A stretch of 64,000 nucleotides of DNA from Paenibacillus mucilaginosus 3016 (GTDB lineage: Bacteria; Bacillota; Bacilli; Paenibacillales; NBRC-103111): positions 7,954,001-8,018,000 of the forward strand of contig NC_016935.1 of assembly GCF_000250655.1 (NCBI RefSeq), in the 5' to 3' direction. A model generated the notes under the pieces. The model saw nothing but the letters and a program-made list of their open reading frames with translations, did not search any database and was not told the origin of the DNA. This document shows, one piece after another, positions 7,618 to 16,031 of this stretch (the first letter of the stretch is position 1; each line of letters starts with the position of its first letter). Position numbers and translations under genes: made by a program.

Positions 7618-8607
7618 TCAGGTGCGGCGCAGTTTGCCCAGCTTCAGCTTCGGCACCATCACCGCGAAAATCAGCAGCAGCCCGATGATCACGAGCAGCA
7701 TCTGTGCCGGCACATTGACCAGCCCGAGCCCGTAGCTCAGCAGCCCAATGAGGAACACGGCGAGGATCGCGCCGATCATCCGTCCTTTGCCCCCGGCGGT
7801 GCTGATCCCGCCGAGCACGACCATCGCGATCACATCGAGCTCATAGCCCGTCGCCACATTCGGCCGCGTGCTGCCCATCCGGGACATGAGGAAGATCGCT
7901 GTAACCGCTGCCATGAGTCCTGTCAGTGTGAAGACAATGACCTTGATCTTATCCACCTGCACGCCGGAGAAACGGCTTGCCGTGCTGTTGTTGCCGATAG
8001 CGTACACTCTCCGGCCGAAGGTCGTCTTATGCAGCAGCAGGCTGAACGCCGCCGCGAAGATCAGGAACACTACAAGAATGAACGGAACGCCGCCAACATA
8101 CTCCCAGCCGAAAAAGCTGAACCACTCCGGGAAGTTCCCTTTGGCCTGGTCTTCCAGGATGATATAGGCGATACCGCGGTAAATGATCATGGTCGACAAG
8201 GTGACGATGACCGCCGACAGCTCCTTGAACTTGACGATAAGCAGGCCGTTAATGAAGCCGCACAGCGCCCCGACAGCCAGACCGACCAGAATCGACAGCT
8301 CCATCGGCAGCCCCAGATGATACAGGTCGGCCATGATGACGGAGGTCAGTGCGACCGTGGAGGCTACGGAGATGTCGATGTCGCCGAGGATCATGACGAG
8401 CACCATAGGCAGCACGATGAACGCTTTATCCAGGAAGCTCATCGTGGCATCCCGCAGACTTTCATAGTTCAGGTAGTACGGCGACAAATTCGCATTGATA
8501 ATATTGATGGCAATCAGAATCACGACGAGCAGCCATTCCCACTGCAAAAAGAAATTCTTCAGGCTGAACTCCCGTCTTCCCTGCAGCCCTCTCGCTTGCG
8601 CTTCCAT
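7618..8607 (-). CDS. rhaQ: Rhamnose-type ABC transporter permease
   Basis: An RbsC/RhaQ-family integral membrane permease of 329 residues with about 8-10 hydrophobic segments and the family signatures GDIDISVASTVALTSV and ANVATGYELDVIAMVVLGG-type motifs followed by GGKGRMIGAILA. ATG 8607 has GGAGGAGG 9 bases upstream and lies 2 bases after the rhaP stop, which implies translational coupling. It pairs with rhaP to form the heterodimeric channel. Substrate assignment follows from the binding protein. Confidence 0.85.
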   Translation of the reverse strand: MEAQARGLQGRREFSLKNFFLQWEWLLVVILIAINIINANLSPYYLNYESLRDATMSFLDKAFIVLPMVLVMILGDIDISVASTVALTSVIMADLYHLGLPMELSILVGLAVGALCGFINGLLIVKFKELSAVIVTLSTMIIYRGIAYIILEDQAKGNFPEWFSFFGWEYVGGVPFILVVFLIFAAAFSLLLHKTTFGRRVYAIGNNSTASRFSGVQVDKIKVIVFTLTGLMAAVTAIFLMSRMGSTRPNVATGYELDVIAMVVLGGISTAGGKGRMIGAILAVFLIGLLSYGLGLVNVPAQMLLVIIGLLLIFAVMVPKLKLGKLRRT

Positions 8608-8609
8608 CG

Positions 8610-9665
8610 TCAAATCCTCCTCCTCAGCAGGTGGTTGCGGTCCACGCCCCGTTTGACGAGCGCGTTGATGATCACGGCCACCAGGATAATCGAGCCCTGA
8701 ATCGCCATCTGCCAGAACGGCGAGACATCGATCAGCGGCAGCGCGTTGTTCAGGATGCCGAGCAGAACCGAGCCGAGGATGATCCCGGAGATTTTGCCCG
8801 AGCCGCCCGCGATCGAAACCCCGCCCAGCACGCAGGCTGCGATCACGCTCAGCTCGTAGCCCATCGCCGTGTCCCCTTGGGCCGACGCGAACTTCGAGAC
8901 CCACAGCACCCCGGCGAGCCCGGAAAGCGCCCCCATGATCGTATAGACCAGCCACAGAATGCGGTCGTTATGAATGCCGCTTATCTTCGCCGACTCGGGA
9001 TTGCTGCCGACGGCATAGATCTGCCTGCCGGTTCTCGTGTGATTGATGAAATAGTAGAAGACGATATAGATGAGGACCGCGATCATAATCAGTGTGTTCA
9101 GTCCCAGGACCGAACCGGTGGCAATCCCTTTGAAGCTCTCCGGCATCTGGTGCGCGCTGACCCACTTGCCCCCGGACACCGTGAAGGTCAGCCCGCGGAA
9201 CACGTTCATCAATCCGAGGGTGGCGATGATCGGCAGCACCCCCATCTTGGCGATCAGGAAGCCGATGACGATGCCGCAGACGACGCCGACCAGCGTCCCG
9301 AGGAGCAGCGTCAGCAGCGGATGCAGATCCGGCACGGCCTTCACGGCCAGGGCGGAGATCATGCCCGAGAGGGCCAGGGTCGCCCCGATCGAGAGGTCGA
9401 TGCCCCGCGTGACGATCACCAGCATCATGCCCACGGCAAGAATACTGAGGATCGCAGTATTGGTAATGAGATCATTGATGTTCTCGAGCGTAAGGAAGCT
9501 CGGATTACGGAGCTGGACGGCCGCCGACAGCAGCACAATGAAGAGCAGCAGCCCGAGTTCCCTGAATTTGGCCAGCTTGGCGCCGATCGACGATGCTCCG
9601 CCGATGCGGGATGCGCCGCTCGGGCCGCCGCCTCCGATGGCCTTCCCCAAGGCTTTCTCAGCCAT
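8610..9665 (-). CDS. rhaP: Rhamnose-type ABC transporter permease
   Basis: The second BPD-transp-2 permease of the importer, 351 residues. It has an unusually Gly/Ser/Ala-rich cytoplasmic N-terminus (about 30 residues), then hydrophobic helices, TRGIDLSIGATLALSG, the EAA-like region PESAKISGIHNDRILW, and GYELSVIAACVLGGVSIAGG. It lies 20 bases downstream of the ATPase gene rhaT. The sequence is clearly paralogous to rhaQ. Confidence 0.85.
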   Translation of the reverse strand: MAEKALGKAIGGGGPSGASRIGGASSIGAKLAKFRELGLLLFIVLLSAAVQLRNPSFLTLENINDLITNTAILSILAVGMMLVIVTRGIDLSIGATLALSGMISALAVKAVPDLHPLLTLLLGTLVGVVCGIVIGFLIAKMGVLPIIATLGLMNVFRGLTFTVSGGKWVSAHQMPESFKGIATGSVLGLNTLIMIAVLIYIVFYYFINHTRTGRQIYAVGSNPESAKISGIHNDRILWLVYTIMGALSGLAGVLWVSKFASAQGDTAMGYELSVIAACVLGGVSIAGGSGKISGIILGSVLLGILNNALPLIDVSPFWQMAIQGSIILVAVIINALVKRGVDRNHLLRRRI

Positions 9666-9685
9666 GGATTCTTCCCCCTTTCTGT

Positions 9686-11209
9686 CTATCCTGCGTGAAT
9701 CGGATGCGGCTTGGCTTCATTACCGCTCATCGCCGCTTCCAGTATGGCTTCTTGCGTGACCTGTCCCCGCTGGAGCTCGGCCGTGATGCGCCCCTCCTTC
9801 ATGACGATCACCCGGTCGCTCATCCCGATGACCTCGGGCATCTCGGAGGAGACCAGCAGGATGCCGTAGCCCTGGGAAGCCAGGTCGCTGATAATCTCGT
9901 AGATGGACGACTTCGCTCCGACATCAACGCCCTTCGTCGGCTCATCCAGGATGATGACATCGAGATCGGCGGTCAGCAGCTTCGCGAACACCACCTTCTG
10001 CTGGTTGCCGCCCGACAGCGACGACACGAGGTCGTGAATGCTTCGCGCCTTTACGCTGACCTTCTCCGCCAGCGTCTGGGAGACGGCGTCTTCCCTGCCC
10101 ACATCCAGCCAGCCTCTGCGCGAGAGTCCTCCGAGGGACGGGAGCGTAATGTTCCTCCCGATCTCCCAGTCGAGCACGAGCCCCTGCTTCTGCCGGTCCT
10201 CCGGCAGATAGCCGATCCCAAGCTGCATCGCCTGCAGCGGATCTCGGATCGCAACGGGGCTTCCCTTCACGAAGATCTGGCCGCGGTCGCACGGTTCGAT
10301 GCCGAACAGCGCCTGGCACACCTCCGTCCGGCCTGCGCCGACAAGCCCGGTGAGGCCGAGAATCTCACCCCGGTGCAGGGCGAAAGAGATATCGGCGAAG
10401 TAGCCGGTCCGGCCGAGCCCCTCGGTCCGCAGCAGCTCCTCGCCGCGCCGCACCTCCTTCTTCGGGAAGAGCTGGGTCACTTCCCGGCCGACCATCGCGA
10501 CGATCAAGGCGTCGTTCGTGATCTCATCCACGCCCCAGGAGCCGATATACTTCGCATCCCGGAACACGGTCACCCGACTGGCCAGGCGGTACATGTCTTC
10601 GAACCGGTGCGAGATGAAGATGATCGCCACCCCGCTGTCCCTCAGCGCCTCCGCAATCGTATACAGCTGCTCGCTCTCCCGCTGGGTCAGCGCGGCGGTC
10701 GGTTCGTCCATGATGATCACCTTGGCATCGGTTGACAGCGCTTTCGCAATTTCGACGATCTGCTGCTGCGCCACGCTCAGTGAGCCCATCATGGCTTTGG
10801 CGTCGAAATCCGCCCCCAGCCGCTCCAATAACCGCTGCGCTTCATGGTGCATCTCCCGCCAATTGATTCTTCTTGTTCGTTTATGTACTTTCTCATGGCC
10901 CATGAAAATATTCTCGGTGACGCTGAGGTCCGGATAGCATGTGACATGCTGGTAGATCGCGGCAATGCCGAGCTTCTTGGCGTCGTTCGGGCCCTTGAAT
11001 TCGACCCTCTCCCCGTTGTACCGGATCTCCCCTTCATCGGGCCGGTGCACGCCGGTAATCACTTTGATGAAGGTCGATTTACCCGCCCCGTTCTCTCCCA
11101 TCAGCGCATGGATCTCGCCGGACCTCAGTTGAAAGTTCACCCGGTCCAGCGCCTTGACCCCGGGAAACGTCTTTGTAATCGCTCTCAATTCCAGAATGAA
11201 TTCAGACAT
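9686..11209 (-). CDS. rhaT: Rhamnose-type ABC transporter ATPase (two ABC domains)
   Basis: Cytoplasmic energy-coupling subunit of 507 residues with tandem ABC domains (RbsA-type). N-half: Walker A GENGAGKST, signature region LSVAQQQIVEIAKALS, Walker B VIIMDEPTAAL. C-half: degenerate Walker A GLVGAGRTE, signature LSGGNQQKV, Walker B VIILDEPTKGVD. This asymmetry is normal for sugar ABC ATPases. ATG 11209 has AGGAG 9 bases upstream, and upstream in-frame codons do not. It is the first gene of the rhaTPQS unit, with an inverted-repeat operator in its promoter. Confidence 0.88.
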   Translation of the reverse strand: MSEFILELRAITKTFPGVKALDRVNFQLRSGEIHALMGENGAGKSTFIKVITGVHRPDEGEIRYNGERVEFKGPNDAKKLGIAAIYQHVTCYPDLSVTENIFMGHEKVHKRTRRINWREMHHEAQRLLERLGADFDAKAMMGSLSVAQQQIVEIAKALSTDAKVIIMDEPTAALTQRESEQLYTIAEALRDSGVAIIFISHRFEDMYRLASRVTVFRDAKYIGSWGVDEITNDALIVAMVGREVTQLFPKKEVRRGEELLRTEGLGRTGYFADISFALHRGEILGLTGLVGAGRTEVCQALFGIEPCDRGQIFVKGSPVAIRDPLQAMQLGIGYLPEDRQKQGLVLDWEIGRNITLPSLGGLSRRGWLDVGREDAVSQTLAEKVSVKARSIHDLVSSLSGGNQQKVVFAKLLTADLDVIILDEPTKGVDVGAKSSIYEIISDLASQGYGILLVSSEMPEVIGMSDRVIVMKEGRITAELQRGQVTQEAILEAAMSGNEAKPHPIHAG

Positions 11210-11257
11210 CGTACGGGCTCCTATCCATCTCTTAGAATTCCCCTCGGGACTGAGCCC

Positions 11258-11310
11258 AGTATAGCACACGATCAACCGAAAATAAACAACAAAATTAACT
11301 TTTATTTTCG
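11258..11310 (-). promoter_or_regulatory. rhaTPQS promoter with 10-bp inverted repeat
   Basis: The -10-like TATACT is at 11263-11258 on the minus strand. A perfect inverted repeat CGAAAATAAA-N14-TTTATTTTCG (11277-11286 and 11301-11310) covers the poor -35 position (TTTATT). It is a likely operator for the pathway regulator, perhaps the DeoR protein encoded at 13314-14084. Confidence 0.6.
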
Positions 11311-11379
11311 ATTATGTTTATTTATGATTGTAACAGAAGAAAAAACCTAAATCCTTATAGTTGCATACACCCTTACTTC

Positions 11380-11535
11380 GGCGCGTTTGAGGGATGGGTG
11401 TGGGGTTCCAGCCGCTGTTAAAGTTATGTGGTTAGGAATATATATTCAGCTGTAATCACATGACTTTAAAGGCGGACGCTATGCTCTTCCACCCCACACC
11501 CATTCCCTTTCTGGCATATTGCGGCGCGTTAGAGG
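11380..11535. repeat. Long imperfect hairpin element with flanking direct repeats
   Basis: GGGATGGGTGTGGGGT at 11391-11406 is complementary, with one extra base, to 11491-11507. Inside it, 11411-11434 is largely complementary to 11452-11479, and the centre is GAATATATATTC (11435-11446). The whole forms one nested hairpin of about 117 bases. It is flanked by near-identical direct repeats GGCGCGTTTGAGG (11380-11392) and GGCGCGTTAGAGG (11523-11535). It resembles a miniature inverted-repeat element or a structured intergenic repeat. The rest of 11311-11700 shows no gene. Confidence 0.6.
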
Positions 11536-11707
11536 CCGGCAAAGGCGGTCCTTCGCTTTTCCCACTTAAGCCCATCCTTCCCCAGCATCTATCTCTATCT
11601 ACCGCATAGGGCGCTTAAGACAATACGGCAAGCTAATAAAAAACATCCGAAACCACTTAGGCCGTTAACTGTGTAAGCCGACCCAGCGGTCAGCCCTGAC
11701 GACATAC

Positions 11708-11748
11708 GAAAAGACATGCCCGTACGCTTCGGTCCATGAGCATGTCTT
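11708..11748 (-). terminator. Terminator after orphan sugar ABC ATPase
   Basis: AAGACATGC (11711-11719) and GCATGTCTT (11740-11748) form a perfect 9-base stem. On the minus strand the distal arm ends in TTTTCGT. It lies 18 bases after the ATPase stop. Confidence 0.75.
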
Positions 11749-11765
11749 CTTCTCCCTGCTTCTGA

Positions 11766-13289
11766 TTAATCTATCCCGCCGCCAGAGGCGTAGTACAGGA
11801 TCTTCTCCTTCGTCGCCTCGGCTCTCGGCAGGACGCGGCGGAGTTCGCCGCCGCACATGACGAGAATCCGGTCGGCCATCCCAAGCACCTCCGAGAGGTC
11901 CGACGAGATCATGATGACGGATGCGCCCGAGAGCACCATCTCGTTCATGATGTTATAGATGTCGGACTTCGAGCTGACGTCGATCCCGGCGGTCGGCTCG
12001 TCGAAGATGAGCACCTGCGCGTCCGCGAACAGCCACTTGGCGAGCACGACCTTCTTCTGCTTGCCGCCGCTGAGGCTGCCGGCCAGTTCCTTCTCGTCGC
12101 AGGTGATCTCGAGCCGTTCGATGAGATCCCTGGCATAGCCGGACTCCCGGCCCGCCCGCAGCAGTCCGGCGCTGGAGACCCGCTCGAGGTTGGAGAGCGT
12201 GATGTTCTCCGAGATCGTCGAGGTGGCGATCAGCCCTTCATCGGAATACAACCCGCTTGCATAGCACAGCCCGCACTGCTTCGCCAAGTGGGGGGTCATC
12301 CGGGCATAGGGGCGGCCGTTCAGGTGAATCGTCCCCTCGTAAGGTCCCTCGATACCGCACAGCACCTTGGCGAGCAGCCGCCGCCCCGAGCCGCTGAGGC
12401 CGGTCAGCGCCAGGATCTCCCCCCGGCGTACCTCGAAGCCGATGTTCCTAAGCAGCCCCTGGTAATTGAGATTCTCCACGCGCAGCAGCTCCCGGCCGCT
12501 CTTCACCTTGAGCTTCGGATAGCGGTCGTCCAGCGGCTTGCCGACCATGCACCGCACGATGTCATCCAGCCCCACATCCGCTGTGGAGCAGGTCAGCACG
12601 GCTTCCCCCTCCCGCAGCACCGTGACCCGGTCGGCGATCCGCTTGATCTCCTCCAGCCGGTGGGAGATGTACAGAACGCAGACGCCCAGCTCCTTCAAAC
12701 GGCCGATCACCCCGAAGAGCACCTCACGCTCCCTTTCCGTCAGCGAAGCCGTCGGCTCATCCATGATCAGAATACGGGCATTCTGAGACAACGCCTTGAT
12801 GATCTCCACGAACTTCTGCTGGCCCGGGCCGAGTGACTTCAGCACGGTCCGCGCGTCCAGATCCAGCCCCAAGGCCTGCAGATAGCGCCCCGTCTCGCGG
12901 TAGACGGCCTCCCAGTCGATGAGCCGGTTCCACTTTTTGAGCGGCTCCCTGCCCATGTAAACGTTCTCAGCAATGCTCAGATCCTGGAACAGCTTCAGCT
13001 CCTGATAGATCATGGCGATGCCGAGCTCCTGCGCCTGCCTCGGAGAGGAGATGATTGCGGGCTCCCCGCCGATGCGGATCTCTCCCTCATCAGCCTCGAA
13101 CCAGCCCGCCAGAATTTTCATCAGGGTCGATTTGCCCGCCCCGTTCTCCCCGAGCAGGGCATGCACCTCTCCCCTGTCCGCTGCCAGGTCTACGGCCCGG
13201 AGCACCGCAGCCTCGCCGAATCTCTTGGTGATTCCCTTCATTTGAAGCAGATGCTCCACACCCATGCCTCTTTTCCTGGGGATTTTCAT
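11766..13289 (-). CDS. Orphan sugar ABC transporter ATPase (two ABC domains)
   Basis: An RbsA/MglA-type tandem ATPase of 507 residues. N-half: Walker A GENGAGKST, Walker B ILIMDEPTASL. C-half: degenerate Walker A GLSGSGRRL, signature LSGGKQKKV, Walker B VLIFDEPTAGID. The start may be ATG 13289 or ATG 13265, which has AGGA 11 bases upstream. It follows the DeoR-family gene by 24 bases and is probably co-transcribed with it. No permease or binding protein accompanies it and a terminator closes the unit. It might serve the rhaPQS permeases as an alternative motor or have lost its own partners. Confidence 0.85.
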   Translation of the reverse strand: MKIPRKRGMGVEHLLQMKGITKRFGEAAVLRAVDLAADRGEVHALLGENGAGKSTLMKILAGWFEADEGEIRIGGEPAIISSPRQAQELGIAMIYQELKLFQDLSIAENVYMGREPLKKWNRLIDWEAVYRETGRYLQALGLDLDARTVLKSLGPGQQKFVEIIKALSQNARILIMDEPTASLTEREREVLFGVIGRLKELGVCVLYISHRLEEIKRIADRVTVLREGEAVLTCSTADVGLDDIVRCMVGKPLDDRYPKLKVKSGRELLRVENLNYQGLLRNIGFEVRRGEILALTGLSGSGRRLLAKVLCGIEGPYEGTIHLNGRPYARMTPHLAKQCGLCYASGLYSDEGLIATSTISENITLSNLERVSSAGLLRAGRESGYARDLIERLEITCDEKELAGSLSGGKQKKVVLAKWLFADAQVLIFDEPTAGIDVSSKSDIYNIMNEMVLSGASVIMISSDLSEVLGMADRILVMCGGELRRVLPRAEATKEKILYYASGGGID

Positions 13290-13313
13290 TTCATCCGCTG
13301 ATTCCGCGCCGGC

Positions 13314-14084
13314 TTATTCCAGTTCGAACGTGGTGAACAGCTTCACGCCCTGCTCGAAGAAATGCTTTTTGTATTCGGAAGGAATTTGCTTGTTCGTAAT
13401 GAGCGTCTTGGCGAGGGAAAGATCTCCGAGCTTCGCAAAGCCTCTCTGGTCGAACTTGCTGTAATCGGCCGCAATGATCACTTCGCTGGCAATCCGGCGC
13501 ACCGCCTGGATGATCATCGCCTCGTCGTAGCTGCCCGTCGTATAGCCCGCATCAAAGTGCACGCCCTTCACACCGAGAAAGGCCTTGTTGACATAGATTC
13601 CCTGCAGCAGCTGCAGCGCGGCTCCCCCGACGAGGGCGGAGCTCGAGTGCGCCAGGTCCCCTCCGGTCACGATCGTCTTCACGCCGGTGAAATCCTTGAG
13701 CGCGAGGCCGATCCGCAGATCGTTGGTCACCACCGTGACCCGCTTCTCCTGCAGGTTGCGCGCGATCTCCAGGCAGGTCGTGCCGGGACTGAGATAGACC
13801 GCTTCCCCGTCTTCGATAAGCCGGGCGGCGATTCGGCCGATCATCCGCTTCTCCTCGATGAACTCGTCATCTTCCTCGACCGCCTGCGCGGCCGGCACCA
13901 GCTCCTCGTTCAGCACCGCCCCGCCGTAGGTTTTGGTGAGCACGCCCATCTGCTCGAGCTTGTCGAGGTCCCGCCGGATCGTCACCTCCGTCACGGAGAA
14001 AAGCTCGCTGAGCTCCATGACGTCGACGCGTTTCTTCGAGAAGAGCAGCTCTTTTATTTTGTTCAATCGCTCAATGGCAAACAT
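13314..14084 (-). CDS. DeoR-family transcriptional regulator
   Basis: A cytoplasmic sugar-responsive repressor of 256 residues. The N-terminal winged helix (about 1-57) has VDVMELSELFSVTEVTIRRDLDKLEQMG, shown here in part as VTEVTIRRDLDKLEQMG. It is followed by TYGGAVL and a DeoRC effector domain with LSPGTTCLEIARNL and VVTNDLRIGLAL, the sugar-phosphate sensing region. It heads an operon with the orphan ABC ATPase and is adjacent to rhaTPQS, so it probably regulates this sugar locus. Direct repeats between its -10 and start codon suggest autoregulation. Confidence 0.9.
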   Translation of the reverse strand: MFAIERLNKIKELLFSKKRVDVMELSELFSVTEVTIRRDLDKLEQMGVLTKTYGGAVLNEELVPAAQAVEEDDEFIEEKRMIGRIAARLIEDGEAVYLSPGTTCLEIARNLQEKRVTVVTNDLRIGLALKDFTGVKTIVTGGDLAHSSSALVGGAALQLLQGIYVNKAFLGVKGVHFDAGYTTGSYDEAMIIQAVRRIASEVIIAADYSKFDQRGFAKLGDLSLAKTLITNKQIPSEYKKHFFEQGVKLFTTFELE

Positions 14085-14112
14085 AACGATGCTCCCGTGT
14101 CCATAGTCCGTA

Positions 14113-14145
14113 TGTACGTTGTTGTACGTTCATGAGTCCATTATA
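14113..14145 (-). promoter_or_regulatory. deoR-type gene promoter and direct-repeat operator
   Basis: TATAAT lies at 14145-14140 on the minus strand. Between it and the start codon are two direct copies of TGTACGTT (plus strand 14113-14120 and 14123-14130), 10 bases apart. One-turn spacing suits a dimeric DNA-binding protein, so this is a candidate autoregulatory operator. Confidence 0.5.
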
Positions 14146-14262
14146 ACACATCTCTTGTTTCTTTGTGATCGCATCTGCGCGAGGCCCCATAGCAATGCTG
14201 AAGTCCCAAGGGGAAGGCCTAAAAAGTCCATGCCTCGCTCCAGCTTCCCAAAGCACGGCATG

Positions 14263-14973
14263 CTATTCCAGCAGCTCCAGCTGTCTGCACAGGGAGTAAA
14301 GGGAGTGCAGCCCCTTCAGCTGGAGCCGGGCGAGAGCGTTCCAATAGTGCAGCGCCTGCAGAGCCAGCCGGTGTGCTTCTTCGGTGTCGTCCGGATCCAG
14401 CCGCTTGACCGCCTCTTTCCACTGCACCGCCTCCTCCGAATACACGGCTGAGCGGAGAAGGCGCATCAGCAGTACTTTGCGGAGTTCGGATCGGCCGTAC
14501 TTTCTGTACCCGTTCTCCTCATCGCGAAGGGACGAGACGAGGCCTTCCTTCTCCCAATACCGGAGTGCGGAGCGGGGGACTCCCGTCTCCCCGGACAGCT
14601 CCCCGATCCCCACCGGTTCCCCGGCATGCTCCCCTCCCTGGGTGTCACCGGCTTCTGCTTCAGAGGCGAACCGTTCGGCGGTCTCAGCCGCCAGAAGCTG
14701 TTCGCGGTGCAGGGCGGCCTGCGCCCTGCCGGCTGCCCACAGTGCAGCATCCACATCACCGGCCTGCAGGGCACGGAGCACCTCCGACGTCACCTCCATT
14801 CCGAACCCCGGTGCCATGGCACGCAGGCAGTGAAAGTAGGCCCGGTGCACCTCCGTGTACATCCGGTAGCCTTTGGGCGAACGCACTGCGGGCGGCACAA
14901 GCCCACGGGCCTCGTAGCCCCGAAGCGTATTGGTGCTGAGCTTCAGCTCACGGGCCAGATCGACCGGTCGCAT
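14263..14973 (-). CDS. Regulator with two MerR-type HTH domains
   Basis: A DNA-binding protein of 236 residues. The first MerR-like winged helix spans about 1-70 (RPVDLARELKLSTNTLRGYE, then RGLVPPAVRSPKGYRMY). The second is at about 121-185 (VGIGELSGETGVPRSALRYW, then KEGLVSSLRDEENGYRKYG). An Ala/Glu-rich linker joins them. No effector domain or Cys cluster follows the second HTH. Single-chain tandem MerR domains would allow binding without dimerisation. ATG 14973 has AGGAGG upstream. No target operon is evident next to it. Confidence 0.8.
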   Translation of the reverse strand: MRPVDLARELKLSTNTLRGYEARGLVPPAVRSPKGYRMYTEVHRAYFHCLRAMAPGFGMEVTSEVLRALQAGDVDAALWAAGRAQAALHREQLLAAETAERFASEAEAGDTQGGEHAGEPVGIGELSGETGVPRSALRYWEKEGLVSSLRDEENGYRKYGRSELRKVLLMRLLRSAVYSEEAVQWKEAVKRLDPDDTEEAHRLALQALHYWNALARLQLKGLHSLYSLCRQLELLE

Positions 14974-15198
14974 CTTGTGGATTCCTCCTTTACCGGCATG
15001 TTCCCATTTATCGTCGTCTGCAAACTTTTTCTAGCTTCTATCCCATAATATCAGGCATTGCCGCGCTCCAACCTTCCCATTCGCTTCACTGTTGTAAGAT
15101 GGATTTGTAAGGTGATCCCTGCGGGTCACCCATACCACGCGGGAGCCGCCCGGAGAGGAAAAGTCCACTCCGTCCGGCCCGCCAGAGGAGGAATAACA

Positions 15199-15693
15199 AT
15201 GATGGCTGATTCGAAGTTTGTTCCCGGCATGAGTGCAGAGGATCTGGCTGCGGTAATTCAAAACGAGCTTGCCTCCCAATGGAAGCAGGTCCTGGAGGAG
15301 AATCGTGCGGAGCTGGAGAGCGTCTTCCCCGAGCTGGAGGACTCGACTTACGGATTGTATCTGGACCGGCTTCTGCCGCCAATCTTCGGCGCACTGGAGC
15401 AGGCGGGATATAGCGGGCTCGGAGAAGTCAAGGACACGGACTTCATCATCGGAGGCTGCCTCAACTTCAGCAGCTCCCTGGAGCAGTGGGGACCCGAACA
15501 TCACCGCTCCCGCGTGTTCTGGATACCCGTCCGGGAGGAGGGCCGGTCCGAGCCGGTGGGAACCCTGCTGCTCGATTTCTTCCACTCCCACGCCGGATTC
15601 GAAGTGCCGGAAGGACCGCGGATCACGGCGATCCCCGCGGCAAACCGGCGGGAGATCGTCGCAGCCGTCCGCGAGTGGAAGGAAGGCGCGTAG
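15199..15693 (+). CDS. Hypothetical acidic cytoplasmic protein
   Basis: 164 residues, not recognised. ATG 15199 is preceded by AGGAGG with 7-base spacing; the longer in-frame reading upstream lacks this. There is no signal or membrane segment. The sequence is rich in Glu, Leu and Trp, with an N-terminal helix-rich part and a mixed C-terminal part (FDIIGG-like and VGTLLLDFFHSHAGFEVPEG). A small membrane protein gene follows 43 bases downstream and a strong terminator closes both, so they are probably co-transcribed. Confidence 0.7.
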   Translation: MMADSKFVPGMSAEDLAAVIQNELASQWKQVLEENRAELESVFPELEDSTYGLYLDRLLPPIFGALEQAGYSGLGEVKDTDFIIGGCLNFSSSLEQWGPEHHRSRVFWIPVREEGRSEPVGTLLLDFFHSHAGFEVPEGPRITAIPAANRREIVAAVREWKEGA

Positions 15694-15736
15694 ACAGGGA
15701 TGCCGAATAGGTGAGCATGCGCAGACCGGAGGGTCG

Positions 15737-15973
15737 ATGACACTCCAAATCCCTTTGACCCTCCTGACTTTTATGCTGACTGTCAAGTTGGACCAACTTT
15801 TTTTCAAACACTGGCTTCCCGGCCCTGCCTGGCACTGGGTCATCCCAGGCCTGTTCATCTTTATACTAAGTTACATGTTGGAACTTACGGGACTTCCCAA
15901 GAAAAAGCTCCCCGCCCCACTCTGTATCCTGCTAACGCTGGGTACGATGGTCCTCGGCTCCACCGCCTTATAA
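15737..15973 (+). CDS. Small membrane protein, unknown function
   Basis: 78 residues with three hydrophobic segments: about 3-20, about 30-50 (WHWVIPGLFIFILSYML) and about 58-78. A PKKK turn lies between the second and third. ATG 15737 has GGAGGG 3-4 bases upstream, a short spacing. The stop is immediately followed by a strong terminator, which supports a real gene. No family was recognised. Confidence 0.55.
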   Translation: MTLQIPLTLLTFMLTVKLDQLFFKHWLPGPAWHWVIPGLFIFILSYMLELTGLPKKKLPAPLCILLTLGTMVLGSTAL

Positions 15974-15976
15974 AAG

Positions 15977-16018
15977 AGACCAACCTGCCGCCGGAAATGG
16001 TGGAAGGTTGGTCTTTTT
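15977..16018 (+). terminator. Intrinsic terminator
   Basis: AGACCAACCT (15977-15986) and AGGTTGGTCT (16005-16014) form a perfect 10-base stem followed by TTTTTAT. Confidence 0.92.
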
Positions 16019-16031
16019 ATTTAATTGCCGC

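Noticed and set aside
15155..15166. GAGGAAAAGTCC resembling the RNase P RNA core motif
   Set aside because: It has one extra A, and a coding sequence with a good ribosome binding site begins 33 bases later, leaving no room for the rest of the RNA.
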